The notes beneath the pieces were generated by a model. It made no database searches, was not told the origin of the DNA, and was given only the letters and a program-made list of their open reading frames with translations. A DNA stretch of 64,000 nucleotides, from the NCBI RefSeq assembly GCF_900116235.1, contig NZ_FPAA01000001.1, forward strand, positions 62,001 to 126,000. The letters are read 5' to 3'. A program made the position numbers and the translations under genes. Shown in pieces: positions 52,382 to 61,172 of this stretch (within the stretch, counting starts at the first letter, position 1; every line of letters starts with the position of its first letter). The stretch comes from Marininema halotolerans. Its GTDB lineage: Bacteria > Bacillota > Bacilli > Thermoactinomycetales > DSM-45169.

Positions 52382-52939
52382 TCAATGCTTTAAGTTTCGC
52401 TCCCATTCCTCCCTCAATAACCCCATATAGATCCGATCCACCCGCTGATTATCACGTAGGACACCCTCTCTGATCACACCTTCCACAACAAACCCTACTT
52501 TTTCATAACAACGGATCGCGCTATGATTATTGCCAATAACGTCCAGACCAACGCGATGAAGGTTCAATTCATAGAAAGCATATTGCAACAACAATTGTAA
52601 TGCTTCCGTTCCATACCCTTTATTGCGATCCTCTTTCTCCCCGATCCCAATGGCCAGTCTACCTGCGCGATTATTCCACTCAATACTATGCAAGGCTGCA
52701 AAACCGATGAGTCGATCATCCAGGACCATGTGGATTGCCAATTCAAAACTGGTCAGCGAACCCCCTCCCCCTTGAATCTCTTTGCGAAAGGAATCTTCCG
52801 AGCGTGGGAATGCGATATCCGTATCTAAATTTCGTATATATTCCGGGTCTTCACTCCATTTGGAAAAGGATGCTGCCGCTTCCTCTGTCATTGCAGCAAA
52901 GCGGATTCGGGCACTTTTAAATAAATGAGTCGCTTCCAT
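52382..52939 (-). CDS. GNAT family N-acetyltransferase (RimJ/RimL-like)
   Basis: 185 residues. IGFAALHSIEWNNRAGRLAIGIG and the acetyl-CoA loop EDRNKGYGTEALQLLL, then LHRVGLDVIGNNHSAIRCYEKVGF, fit the RimJ/RimL group. Protein, antibiotic or metabolite acceptor unknown. AAAGGAG ahead of the ATG. Nothing between it and the following L,D-transpeptidase start except 11 bases. Confidence 0.87.
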   Translation of the reverse strand: MEATHLFKSARIRFAAMTEEAAASFSKWSEDPEYIRNLDTDIAFPRSEDSFRKEIQGGGGSLTSFELAIHMVLDDRLIGFAALHSIEWNNRAGRLAIGIGEKEDRNKGYGTEALQLLLQYAFYELNLHRVGLDVIGNNHSAIRCYEKVGFVVEGVIREGVLRDNQRVDRIYMGLLREEWERNLKH

Positions 52940-52961
52940 CTGATTCTCCTTTAAGATGAGC

Positions 52962-53351
52962 TTACCAGCCCGCGTGGGGGTGTCGTTTTAATGAGACATC
53001 GCTTAATAGTAACATCGATGTGGAATCATCACCCTCCCCGATCGGCTGCGCAGTAAGTAATATGGAAAAGGGCTTAAATGCCCGCTGATCTCGAAGAAGT
53101 AATCCCCCATGATCCTTTGCAAATGCTACAGCCCGCTCCGTCCCATCAGGTAGCCGGAAGCAAAAAATATAGGCATCCGCTTTTCGGTCATACATCCATA
53201 CTTTTTTGTACCCGACAGCGCTTTGCTCCATCAGGTCTTCCCATTCAGGAATAGACAAAATCAATACATTTTCTTTCGATAATTCAGCCCATCCACCATC
53301 TTCGGGGATCGCGGCTGATGTTACTTGGGGCACATAGCGTTCTTCAGCCAT
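52962..53351 (-). CDS. Hypothetical protein, 129 residues
   Basis: A soluble, mixed alpha/beta protein without recognised motifs (YKKVWMYDRKADAYIFCFRLPDG). Its ATG overlaps the stop of the upstream phosphatase-like gene by eight bases, so they are coupled and probably work together. No signal peptide. Confidence 0.6.
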   Translation of the reverse strand: MAEERYVPQVTSAAIPEDGGWAELSKENVLILSIPEWEDLMEQSAVGYKKVWMYDRKADAYIFCFRLPDGTERAVAFAKDHGGLLLRDQRAFKPFSILLTAQPIGEGDDSTSMLLLSDVSLKRHPHAGW

Positions 53352-54285
53352 TCCTTTCTCCTCCTTTTTTCCATCTCTTTTCAGCCAGCTGAATCAAGAG
53401 TGGTGTAACGTAGGTTAAATCGACCGACTCCTTATTCCATTCGGCTTGGATGGATGCTGCCTCGTTGCCGATAATTAATAACGGTACAGGATTCATGGTG
53501 TGTGTGGAGATGCGAAAATCTTCACTGTTACCATGGTCACTAACCAGGACAAGGGCATCCTCCTCATGCAACTTTCCCACTAAACTCCCTAAAAATCGAT
53601 CATAATCCTGTATCACTTTCTGCATTAATTCATGATCTTGACGATGTCCAGCCAAATCACTGAGGAAAAATTCATGGATCACCAAATCTACGCCTTGTGC
53701 AATTCCATAGAGATGGCTCGCTGCATCCTCTGGCGTGATCAACTCCACCTCCGGAATCACCCGTCGTAGGGTGTGACGAGTCAAATCATGATAAACGGCA
53801 TCACCTTTGACTAAATCATCCAAATTACGCAAGCGTATGCCTGCACTTTGCGCAGCTGCAGTCGAAGTAGAAATCCACCCTTTTTTGGTAGCTGAACGCG
53901 AAAAAAATTCCGGGGTATAACTATTGGCAAAGGTCGCTGTCATCCCACGCTTTATAAACTGGTGATAAATATTTTCGCTTTCAATCCATTCTCGCAAGCG
54001 TTTAAAGGGAAGCCCGCTTTGATGGGCTCCCATGGCCTGAGGCGCATTCCGTCCAGTAAAGATTGTCGCCTGTCCCGTCGCGCTCTGAGGATACCCCTCC
54101 ACACCAAGGCGTGTATCGGCAGATAATAAGGCAAGTCCCTTGCTTTTTTTTCCTTCGCTTGCTCGGCTTACGAGGGGACTACCTAACAGTTTATTCAAAT
54201 AGGGAGTCGGTAACGTAGCCCAAGGATTATACTCCTTCTCATCACCCAGTCCCACTCCGTCAATAAACAATAAGATTACAGCCAT
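53344..54285 (-). CDS. Alkaline-phosphatase-superfamily metalloenzyme (phosphoglycerate mutase-like)
   Basis: 313 residues from ATG 54285 (GGAGGGG nine bases ahead). Metal ligands readable: LFIDGVGLG (Asp), SATGQATIFTG (nucleophile Thr), DLAGHRQD (Asp/His), VSDHGNSED (Asp/His) and a final STHTMNPVP (His). The arrangement matches the iPGM/phosphopentomutase group. It is shorter than iPGM (about 510), so a phosphatase or mutase for a small phosphate ester is likely. Coupled with the 129-residue gene downstream. Confidence 0.82.
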   Translation of the reverse strand: MAVILLFIDGVGLGDEKEYNPWATLPTPYLNKLLGSPLVSRASEGKKSKGLALLSADTRLGVEGYPQSATGQATIFTGRNAPQAMGAHQSGLPFKRLREWIESENIYHQFIKRGMTATFANSYTPEFFSRSATKKGWISTSTAAAQSAGIRLRNLDDLVKGDAVYHDLTRHTLRRVIPEVELITPEDAASHLYGIAQGVDLVIHEFFLSDLAGHRQDHELMQKVIQDYDRFLGSLVGKLHEEDALVLVSDHGNSEDFRISTHTMNPVPLLIIGNEAASIQAEWNKESVDLTYVTPLLIQLAEKRWKKGGERNG

Positions 54286-54418
54286 ATTTAACGCCCCCTC
54301 CAACGATCACCCTACCATGATTGTATCATAGGGGATGATCCCACCTGTTCCATGGGCGTTGCTTCATTTCCATCTGCTATAATACTCTTAGTACACATCC
54401 TATTGAGGAGGATATCCC

Positions 54419-54730
54419 ATGCAACAATTTAGTCGAATGAGCCGGGAGGAACTCCAAACGGAAATCGACCGACTGAAAGAAGCGGAGGATCAAGCGAGAC
54501 GCTCTTCCATGATTGGTGAAGAAGCTGTTATTCAACAACAGATCCGCCTTGCCAAATCGTATCTGACTGATCCTGACACGATTCACCCAGGTACCCATTA
54601 CAAAGTAGAAGGGGAGAAAAGCCTCTTCCTTGTCGAATACTTAAACGGTGTGATGGCCTGGGGAACCTTTGTGGATCGCCGTATTCGTGAAGCCGTTCCA
54701 ATCGGTATTCTCACCCCCTATGAGGAGTAG
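54419..54730 (+). CDS. YfhH family protein (DUF1811)
   Basis: 103 residues; TYLT and YLNGVMAWGTFVD... segments match the YfhH family of Bacillus. A coiled-coil start (EIDRLKEAEDQARR) is followed by an SH3-like part. Function unknown. AGGAGG lies nine bases ahead of the ATG. The next gene follows by 22 bases. Confidence 0.75.
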   Translation: MQQFSRMSREELQTEIDRLKEAEDQARRSSMIGEEAVIQQQIRLAKSYLTDPDTIHPGTHYKVEGEKSLFLVEYLNGVMAWGTFVDRRIREAVPIGILTPYEE

Positions 54731-54752
54731 GAGAATGAAGGAGAGGAACTCC

Positions 54753-55508
54753 ATGACAGATTGGACTTTGACAGATGCCTACGGCGAACAACAAGGAGAT
54801 CTCTTTTCAATTATCTTGGGACCCGATCTCTATGAATTCCTACTCAACGATTCCCATTTTACTGCTGAAATTCGCCGTTTACGTAAGCAGTTGTTTCGCC
54901 AATTTGGATTTTATCTACCCTCGATCCGTATCCGCATCGGAAATATGAGTGAGCCCCAACACTATACCTTATCGATTCGCGGGAATCAGGTGGCCGTTGG
55001 ACAACTACGTCCCCCCCTACGCTTTTCAAAGGCAGAGGAAGGGAAAGCCACGCCGACTGACATTCATCCCATTCTCCATATTCCTGGAAATTGGAGTGAT
55101 CAACCCGGGGAAGAAAGCCGAGATATATTACTGAGCCATGTTGAGCAAGTATTACAGCGCCGTCTTCCCGAGCTACTCACTTACGAAGGAGTTGGACTCT
55201 GGCTGAAACAAGCAGAATCCCACGCACCCAGTCTGATTAAAGAATTGACGAATCAGGGCGTTACTACCGGGTTATTATGGTCGGTGATGAAACGCTTAAT
55301 CCAGGATGGTATATCGATCGCTCCCTTTGAAGAACTACTTGAAACCATGCTCGAATTTTATTTAGAAAATCCCCATGATGGTTATACCCCTCCAGAATGG
55401 ACGCGCCCTCACCCCACTGAAATCACAAAATATATTACTGAGAAGAAAAAAAATCGAAAAAGCGCGATCCATTTTCGCACCGGAAAAATTATCGGATTTT
55501 CCCGGTAA
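54753..55508 (+). CDS. Free-standing FHIPEP (FlhA cytosolic domain-like) protein
   Basis: 251 residues from ATG 54753 (AAGGAG ahead). Two stretches match the FlhA/FHIPEP cytosolic domain: RKQLFRQFGFYLPSIRIR with YTLSIRGNQVAVGQL, and the helical LLSHVEQVLQRRLPELLTYEGV ... GLLWSVMKRLIQDGISIAPFEELLETM. FlhA (about 690) has eight N-terminal membrane helices; none is present here, and no other flagellar gene is in the window. It may bind a membrane secretion partner encoded elsewhere, or have a new role. Confidence 0.78.
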   Translation: MTDWTLTDAYGEQQGDLFSIILGPDLYEFLLNDSHFTAEIRRLRKQLFRQFGFYLPSIRIRIGNMSEPQHYTLSIRGNQVAVGQLRPPLRFSKAEEGKATPTDIHPILHIPGNWSDQPGEESRDILLSHVEQVLQRRLPELLTYEGVGLWLKQAESHAPSLIKELTNQGVTTGLLWSVMKRLIQDGISIAPFEELLETMLEFYLENPHDGYTPPEWTRPHPTEITKYITEKKKNRKSAIHFRTGKIIGFSR

Positions 55509-56073
55509 TCACCTCGTCCGCTATGGACGAGGTTTTATACTTATCCCTTAATTCACAGACCATCCAAGTCTGATCAATATACTCATTTCCCAGCTTCATT
55601 ACTTTGGGCTCTGTACCGACTTCTTTAAAACCAGCTGTACGGTAAATATGGCACGCTCGTTCATTGGTGCTCCGAACTTTTAACCGTAAGCATTCGAGCC
55701 CCTCCATCTTGCGTGACGCATAAATAATTTCCGTTAATAATGCATGGGCAATCCCTCGACCACGATAGTTCTTATCCACATACATGGCCCACAAAATGGC
55801 ATAATGCTGACTCATTACACGATTGCCACGGGAAAAACCGAGAGTGCCTAGCAATTTTCCTTCTAGCCATGCCCCCAATATAAAATGATCGGGTTCGCTC
55901 CAAACATGATGAAACTTTTCGACTAATGAAGGTAAGGGATTCTCATCTCCCCATTCATCCGCCAACATCCCTACATCCGTTGCTGATGTACGGCATCCCT
56001 CCAACATTAAATGTCGAAAAGAAACCGCGTCGAGTGGCGTTAGTTTCCGAATTTCTATTTTGGATTCATTCAT
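55489..56073 (-). CDS. GNAT family N-acetyltransferase
   Basis: 194 residues: the acetyl-CoA loop NYRGRGIAHALLTEI and the VRSTNERACHIYRTAGFKEVG end are typical. Its 3' end overlaps the FHIPEP gene by 20 bases and contains that gene's terminator hairpin. Substrate unknown. Confidence 0.85.
   Translation of the reverse strand: MNESKIEIRKLTPLDAVSFRHLMLEGCRTSATDVGMLADEWGDENPLPSLVEKFHHVWSEPDHFILGAWLEGKLLGTLGFSRGNRVMSQHYAILWAMYVDKNYRGRGIAHALLTEIIYASRKMEGLECLRLKVRSTNERACHIYRTAGFKEVGTEPKVMKLGNEYIDQTWMVCELRDKYKTSSIADEVITGKIR
55511..55537 (+). terminator. Terminator of the FHIPEP gene, inside the convergent GNAT gene
   Basis: ACCTCGTCC (55511-55519) pairs with GGACGAGGT (55525-55533), then TTTTA. It starts three bases after the FHIPEP stop. 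Confidence 0.8.
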
Positions 56074-56162
56074 GCTCGCGAGGATCCCCTTTCTTGCTAA
56101 AGAAGGTTTTCAATGGGTTCGATTTTATTCCTACGATCCCCTGCTCACTAGGATATGTTGAC

Positions 56163-56193
56163 AAAAAAAAGACAATCTCCCATGGTGATTGTC
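56163..56193 (-). terminator. Terminator of the 64-residue coiled-coil gene
   Basis: GACAATC (56171-56177) pairs with GATTGTC (56187-56193); minus strand continues into T8 at 56163-56170. Confidence 0.75.
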
Positions 56194-56214
56194 CCCTAAA
56201 TTTATCACTGACGA

Positions 56215-56409
56215 TCATTGTTCTTCAGGTGAAGCCTTTGACAACATAGCAACGACATCCTTCTGTTCACGAATTCTGCGGCTTAGCTCTTCGTGATGAT
56301 CCCGTGTCGCCCCGGATTGAATTTCTACCTTCATTTGTTGCCGCAACTCTTCCAACTTGCCGATTTCCGATTCTAATTCACCTTGAAGGCATTTCCGTGA
56401 GTTGGGCAT
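56215..56409 (-). CDS. Small coiled-coil protein
   Basis: 64 residues in two predicted helices (LESEIGKLEELRQQMK and LSRRIREQKDVVAML), resembling Spo0E-like helix pairs but lacking the SxxLD motif. AAAGGAG 11 bases ahead of the ATG. Own terminator. Function unknown. Confidence 0.6.
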   Translation of the reverse strand: MPNSRKCLQGELESEIGKLEELRQQMKVEIQSGATRDHHEELSRRIREQKDVVAMLSKASPEEQ

Positions 56410-56608
56410 TGGATGGATACTCCTTTATCAAGCATCATTTTCCTCATTGTACTCCGTTAACTAGACAAAAGTAAACCATCCCTACAGGGGGAAGCTGCGA
56501 TCTTTTTTGTCCGCTACCTTTTTAAATCTCCATATGGTACGCTGATCTCAAAATAACCACACCTTTACACTTAGTCAAAGGTGCGTAAAAAGTTTGGAGG
56601 CGGAATCG

Positions 56609-57298
56609 ATGGGCAAATTTGTTATTTTCTCGTTATTATGGTGGCTTACAGGAAACCCCTTGACCGCCTTTCTTCTATTTCTATTTATTCTCTATTTGCT
56701 AGACCGTCGTTTTACCCGCTTCTTCCCAAGTGCTACACGTCCCCTTCGCAGAAATACGGAGATTCGCAAACTGAATCAATCCCTTCGATTAAATCCCCAC
56801 GATACTTCAAACAAACGGGAACTGGCTCGTCTCCTAATTGAAAAAAAACAGTACTCAAAAGCGCTTCCTTGGCTTGAAGAAGCACTAAAATCCATTCCCG
56901 ATTCTGCGGAGATCCTAGCAGAGAAAGGATTATGTCTGCTAAAGCTCGGACAAAAGGAAGAAGGGGAAGCCATTTTATTGGAAGCACTCGAACGTGACCC
57001 TCGTGTACGATATGGAGAACCCTACCTTCGTCTAGGTGAGGTTTATGCCCAGACGGAACAAAATAAAGCGCTTAACTACCTTGGACATTTTAAAGAAATC
57101 AATACCTCTTCATCTGAAGCATGGTATCATCTTGGTCGCATCTATCGTCATCTTCAACAAACAACAGAGGCTCATCAGGCTTTTGAAGAAGCGATTGATA
57201 TCTATCGTAGTTTGCCAAAATATAAAAAACGCTCTGAGCGCCCTTGGGCATTTCGATCAAGTATTCAACTTGCCTTTCTCCCTTCCAAGCCCAAATGA
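56609..57298 (+). CDS. Membrane-anchored TPR protein
   Basis: 229 residues from ATG 56609 (GGAGG ahead). Hydrophobic residues 6-34 form one or two membrane segments; residues 55-215 hold about four TPR-like helix pairs (AWYHLGRIYRHLQQTTEAHQAFEEAI). Likely a protein-protein adaptor. Monocistronic. Confidence 0.8.
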   Translation: MGKFVIFSLLWWLTGNPLTAFLLFLFILYLLDRRFTRFFPSATRPLRRNTEIRKLNQSLRLNPHDTSNKRELARLLIEKKQYSKALPWLEEALKSIPDSAEILAEKGLCLLKLGQKEEGEAILLEALERDPRVRYGEPYLRLGEVYAQTEQNKALNYLGHFKEINTSSSEAWYHLGRIYRHLQQTTEAHQAFEEAIDIYRSLPKYKKRSERPWAFRSSIQLAFLPSKPK

Positions 57299-57308
57299 AC
57301 AGGATGGT

Positions 57309-57365
57309 AAAAAACGCCTTTCAACTTTCTACTAGCGTATCGGTAGAAGTTGATAAGGCGTTTTT
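57309..57365. terminator. Bidirectional terminator between TPR and surface-like genes
   Basis: AAAACGCCTT/AAGGCGTTTT and TCAACTT.CTAC/GTAGAAGTTGA arms form a ~22-bp stem, T run at both ends. Confidence 0.85.
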
Positions 57366-57369
57366 ATGA

Positions 57370-57879
57370 TCAGAAGGGGAATGAAAGGAGCAACGGTTTC
57401 GTTACTTGTACTGCTCGTGGACTTCCAACATTTTTAGCCAACACTGAAATAAAGTCAATAAATAATGGAGCACTCCCATTGAGGAAAAGGACGGACATGG
57501 CAGTCGTCCCAACAGGAGGTGGAGGAACAATTGTAAAATAGGAAGTGAAGCGAAGTTTCGCTGGACGAGGGGGAAGGACCAGTAGAGGTGTCGTACGTAA
57601 AACACGCTTTTTACTATTCAGCCACGAAACGACGGCAAAAAGTGCAGGCTTGGCTGTAGGGGGATTTGCATTGAGGAGCCGGAAATAAAGATAGTAGGCA
57701 CACGTACGATTAAATTTTCCATTTACCGTTTGAATGAGACGACCCCGTGGGCTGATCCTTACAGATTTATCATTGGGTCTAAGCGGGTTCTTAGCGAGAT
57801 GAATGCCTTTTCCCCTCCAGGAAGTAAATCCTCTTCGAAATCCCCCGTTGGATAGTAGGTTAGGACTTGCACAGGTCAT
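57370..57879 (-). CDS. Basic protein with a CBM/NTTRR-F1-like N-terminal segment
   Basis: 169 residues, strongly basic. The start, PNLLSNGGFRRGFTSWRGKG, is like carbohydrate-binding or NTTRR-F1 domains of Bacillota surface proteins (NLL-NGGFE-W pattern), followed by a jelly-roll-like beta pattern. No signal peptide seen, which suits a spore-surface protein made in the mother cell; that is inference. GAGGTG ahead of the ATG. Confidence 0.62.
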   Translation of the reverse strand: MTCASPNLLSNGGFRRGFTSWRGKGIHLAKNPLRPNDKSVRISPRGRLIQTVNGKFNRTCAYYLYFRLLNANPPTAKPALFAVVSWLNSKKRVLRTTPLLVLPPRPAKLRFTSYFTIVPPPPVGTTAMSVLFLNGSAPLFIDFISVLAKNVGSPRAVQVTKPLLLSFPF

Positions 57880-57970
57880 GATGGTTCACCTCTTTTCAAA
57901 AAATACTTCATACTACTGTATTCAAACGCCCGTCCGCTTGATTGGATATGCGTCGATGCCAACCATCATT

Positions 57971-59305
57971 TTACACATCGGCTTGCAAAGGGCGTACAAT
58001 ATCCTCTAACTTCATTTTGCGAGAAGCTTTAAAATAAAAGACGGACCCTGGCGGCATTTTAGTATGCAAAAATTTTGCGATGGCGAGTGGGCGATTTGCG
58101 ATTGTCAATATTCGGCTTTTAGGATAACCCGCAGCGAAAGCTGCCCTTGCGATATGTGCTGCCATCGTTCCGACTGTTACTAAAAAAGAAGGCTTTGTCT
58201 TTGCTACAAAACTACCTACATTCCGATGTCCACTTTCGGACAATGCTCCGAGTTCATGCATATCTCCTAAAATAGCGACATGATGGCGACGTCCTGCCAC
58301 ATTTCTTAATACTTCCAAACCGGCTATCATCGACGTTGGGTTTGCATTATATGCATCATTAATCAGTAAGCGGTTCTTCTGACCCACAATTTTTTGCAGT
58401 CGCATTTTAGGCAGAGGAAAACTTTGCAAAGCCATTTGCATATCCTTTACAGGCACTTTTAACAGATAGCCGGTAGTAATCGCCGCTAAGGCATTATAGA
58501 CATTATGAATCCCCCAAGTAGGGATCTGGTAGGATGCGTTCCGAACGTTGAAAGACATTCCTGAAGGTGTATAACGAACCTCCTTCGCTTGAAAAACCGC
58601 ATGATTTTTAATGCCATAAGTAAGTTTACGACGATGAAGGGTATTTAGCTTTCGAATCCCCGCATCATCCGCATTTAATATAAGCATCCCCTTTGGCGGA
58701 ACCCCATCCACTAACTCCTGCTTTGCCCGTACTACATTTTGCAAAGAGCTACCTAAGCTACCCACATGAGCTTCTTTAACACAGGTCACAACTCCGATCG
58801 AAGGCTTCGCGATTTGACATTGTCTTCGGATATTTCCTAAGTCGGACATACCCATCTCCAGGACGACTGCCTCATCACGAGGGTCCAAACGTAATAGATG
58901 ATGATGAATGGTGCCCGCCACATTTTGATTGTCTTTTGATTTTAACGTCCGAAATTTTCGTTTAAGAATTTCCGCTATCATTTCCTTTGTCGTTGTCTTT
59001 CCTGAACTCCCGGTAATCCCGATAAAAGTAGCCTGTGAACGCGAACGCTGCCACTGGAGTAACTTCCATAACCCAACTTTCGGGTTAGGCGCAGTGATCA
59101 AGGCATGCTCGGTAGCAATTCCAAGAATCGTCCCTTCGGGAATAACCACGCTAGCGCTTGGCTCTTGATGCAGTTTCTTAAGTTGTTGGGATAACTTTCG
59201 ATTCGGATCAATAAAATAGACCTGACGAACTGGGAGTTGGGGGTTTCCACGGATCAATTTTCCTCCAACCATGCTAGCCAATTGACCAATGTTGATCGGA
59301 TACAA
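57971..59305 (-). CDS. MurF-like Mur ligase paralogue, unusually basic
   Basis: 444 residues from TTG 59305 (GAGGGGTG nine bases ahead); an ATG at 59329 has no ribosome binding site. Mur ligase motifs: ATP loop GITGSSGKTTTKEMI, EMGMSDLGNI, HVGSLG, NVYNALAAITTGY, and NDAYNANPTSM with GDMHELG. This matches UDP-MurNAc-tripeptide:D-Ala-D-Ala ligases, but Lys/Arg content is far higher than in normal MurF. No other mur genes are nearby, so it is probably a second, specialised copy. Confidence 0.8.
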   Translation of the reverse strand: MYPINIGQLASMVGGKLIRGNPQLPVRQVYFIDPNRKLSQQLKKLHQEPSASVVIPEGTILGIATEHALITAPNPKVGLWKLLQWQRSRSQATFIGITGSSGKTTTKEMIAEILKRKFRTLKSKDNQNVAGTIHHHLLRLDPRDEAVVLEMGMSDLGNIRRQCQIAKPSIGVVTCVKEAHVGSLGSSLQNVVRAKQELVDGVPPKGMLILNADDAGIRKLNTLHRRKLTYGIKNHAVFQAKEVRYTPSGMSFNVRNASYQIPTWGIHNVYNALAAITTGYLLKVPVKDMQMALQSFPLPKMRLQKIVGQKNRLLINDAYNANPTSMIAGLEVLRNVAGRRHHVAILGDMHELGALSESGHRNVGSFVAKTKPSFLVTVGTMAAHIARAAFAAGYPKSRILTIANRPLAIAKFLHTKMPPGSVFYFKASRKMKLEDIVRPLQADV

Positions 59306-59492
59306 ACCTACTCTCACCCCTCGTCTCATTGTTCTAGCATCATATGTCTATATGGACGAAATGTGTTGGGCAAGCAATGATATTTACACAGTCATAAAAA
59401 AAAGCATCCCAAGGATAATTTTCTTCTTTTTTCGCCTTCTTCGGTTATGTTCCGACGGTTTGGACAATACTGTAACCGAGGAGGCGTTGGCA

Positions 59493-59666
59493 ATGTACTA
59501 TGTCATATTGGATTCAGAAAAGTTTCCATTGTCGATTCTGCACGAAGATCAGTATTTTGAGTATTATAATCCCCTTAAAAAAGATCACCGGGTCGAATTC
59601 CGGGGTTCGATGAATCAGTGTTATACCTTCGTAGCAAAGCAAAATCGACTTTCGCTCATGAATTGA
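59493..59666 (+). CDS. 57-residue hypothetical protein
   Basis: MYYVILDSEKFPLSILHEDQ... with GAGGAGG ten bases ahead of ATG 59493. Soluble, alternating charged/hydrophobic. Followed by a strong terminator. Not recognised. Confidence 0.6.
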   Translation: MYYVILDSEKFPLSILHEDQYFEYYNPLKKDHRVEFRGSMNQCYTFVAKQNRLSLMN

Positions 59667-59694
59667 CCGAATTTTTCTATTGGTATCTCTTGTG

Positions 59695-59732
59695 GGACTG
59701 TATTGAGAAGCTCTTGCTTATCAATACAGTCC
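59695..59732 (+). terminator. Terminator of the 57-residue gene
   Basis: GGACTGTATTGA pairs perfectly with TCAATACAGTCC (12 bp), loop of 14, then TTTGTT. Confidence 0.75.
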
Positions 59733-59952
59733 TTTGTTGAATGGAACCCCTATATAAACTCCTCTTTTCCTCCATGCATTCAAAGGAACCGCCTGCCTTA
59801 CCCGATTCGCTTTCTCATTCTTACCTGGCATTCTTACATTCTTGTATTAAATAACTTTTCTAGTAATCTATATTAACTCCCACGCATCTACTCTATGACT
59901 ATAAAGGGCACTGAACCTAATTTATACAATTTCACCCCTATCTTTTCACACA

Positions 59953-59992
59953 AAAAACGGACATCCACGGGAAGATCCCAGGATGTCCGTTT
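59953..59992 (-). terminator. Terminator of ispH
   Basis: AACGGACATCC (59957-59967) pairs with GGATGTCCGTT (59981-59991); T6 follows on the minus strand. Confidence 0.88.
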
Positions 59993-60008
59993 CAAATCTC
60001 TATTTAAG

Positions 60009-60974
60009 TTATGCTTCTTTTATTTTCTTATTCCGTGGTTTACGAACAGGCGGAAGAAGTTTATCCGGATTCACCGTGCGCACCGGCTCCCACGTACTTG
60101 GATCGTGATCATCAAATTGCTCCAAGTATTTAATGACTTCACGCGTGATGGGCGTTGGTGTAGAAGCACCCGCAGTCACTCCAACGTAGCTCTTCCCTCG
60201 TAACCACTCGGGCTTGATCTCTGTCACATCGCTCACTCGATGCGCTTCAACCCCGGCTACCTCTCGTGACACTTGCGCCAAACGCATTGAATTATTGCTC
60301 CGAGGATCTCCAACAACAATTACCATTTCCGTCTTACCAGCTTGTTCAGCAACTGCTTCCTGTCGTTCTTGTGTGGCTAAACAAATCTCATTTACAATTT
60401 CTGCAGTCGAATATTTCTCCTGCACTTTTTTCATGAGGTGTCTCGTATCCCACTGGCTCATCGTTGTCTGGTTGGTAATCAAAATTTTATCCGTTGGGAT
60501 CGCTAATGATTCAACATCGTCTTCTGTCTCGATTAAGTGCACATGATTGGGAGCAACCCCTATCGCACCTTCAGGTTCAGGATGACCTTTTTTACCAATA
60601 TAGGCGATTTCGTACCCTTCAGCAACACGATCTCGGATCAAATCATGGGTCCGTGTCACATCCGGACACGTCGCATCTACAAGTGTGAGCCCTTTTTCCC
60701 GTGCTCGTTGACGAACTTCAGGGGAAACGCCATGAGCCGTAAAGATCACCGTCCCTTGATCGACTTGATCAAGAAGCTCTAACCGACTTTCGCCATCCAG
60801 TGTAATAATTCCATCCTTTTCAAAGGCATCGGTTACATGACGGTTATGAACAATCATTCCAAGTATATGGATGGGTCGGGGAAGGTCCAAGTTCTTTGCC
60901 GCTTCCCGCGCCAATACCATCGCATCCACAACGCCATAACAATACCCCCGAGGGGTGATTCTGAGTACATCCAT
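60009..60974 (-). CDS. ispH: 4-hydroxy-3-methylbut-2-enyl diphosphate reductase IspH
   Basis: 321 residues from ATG 60974 (GGGAGGT ahead). The frame runs further upstream, but that part is antisense to the repeat protein and not coding. Cluster cysteines in [15 protein letters not shown] and [18 protein letters not shown] and TNQTTMSQ segments are conserved. It makes IPP/DMAPP in the last step of the MEP pathway. A lysine-rich C-terminal tail is added. Confidence 0.95.
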   Translation of the reverse strand: MDVLRITPRGYCYGVVDAMVLAREAAKNLDLPRPIHILGMIVHNRHVTDAFEKDGIITLDGESRLELLDQVDQGTVIFTAHGVSPEVRQRAREKGLTLVDATCPDVTRTHDLIRDRVAEGYEIAYIGKKGHPEPEGAIGVAPNHVHLIETEDDVESLAIPTDKILITNQTTMSQWDTRHLMKKVQEKYSTAEIVNEICLATQERQEAVAEQAGKTEMVIVVGDPRSNNSMRLAQVSREVAGVEAHRVSDVTEIKPEWLRGKSYVGVTAGASTPTPITREVIKYLEQFDDHDPSTWEPVRTVNPDKLLPPVRKPRNKKIKEA

Positions 60975-61172
60975 CCTAATGATACCTCCCGTGTCCGTAT
61001 CCGCGTCCATCCAGACACATTCCCCTCTAGTATACCTTACTTTATAGCTGTTGACCAAAGTCTCGGACAATCGCGGAAAATATGGGCCTTTCCACCCGGT
61101 ACGAATGTCAGGGGCCGTCATAAGATATCCTGTCGCAGTTAAAGAAACGAAAGTATTAAAGGAGTGGAAACA

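Larger units (their letters stand above)
59667..60008. other. Intergenic region between the 57-residue gene and ispH
   Basis: 342 bases with one terminator at each end; the middle (about 59740-59940) is AT-rich and shows no gene. Confidence 0.45.
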
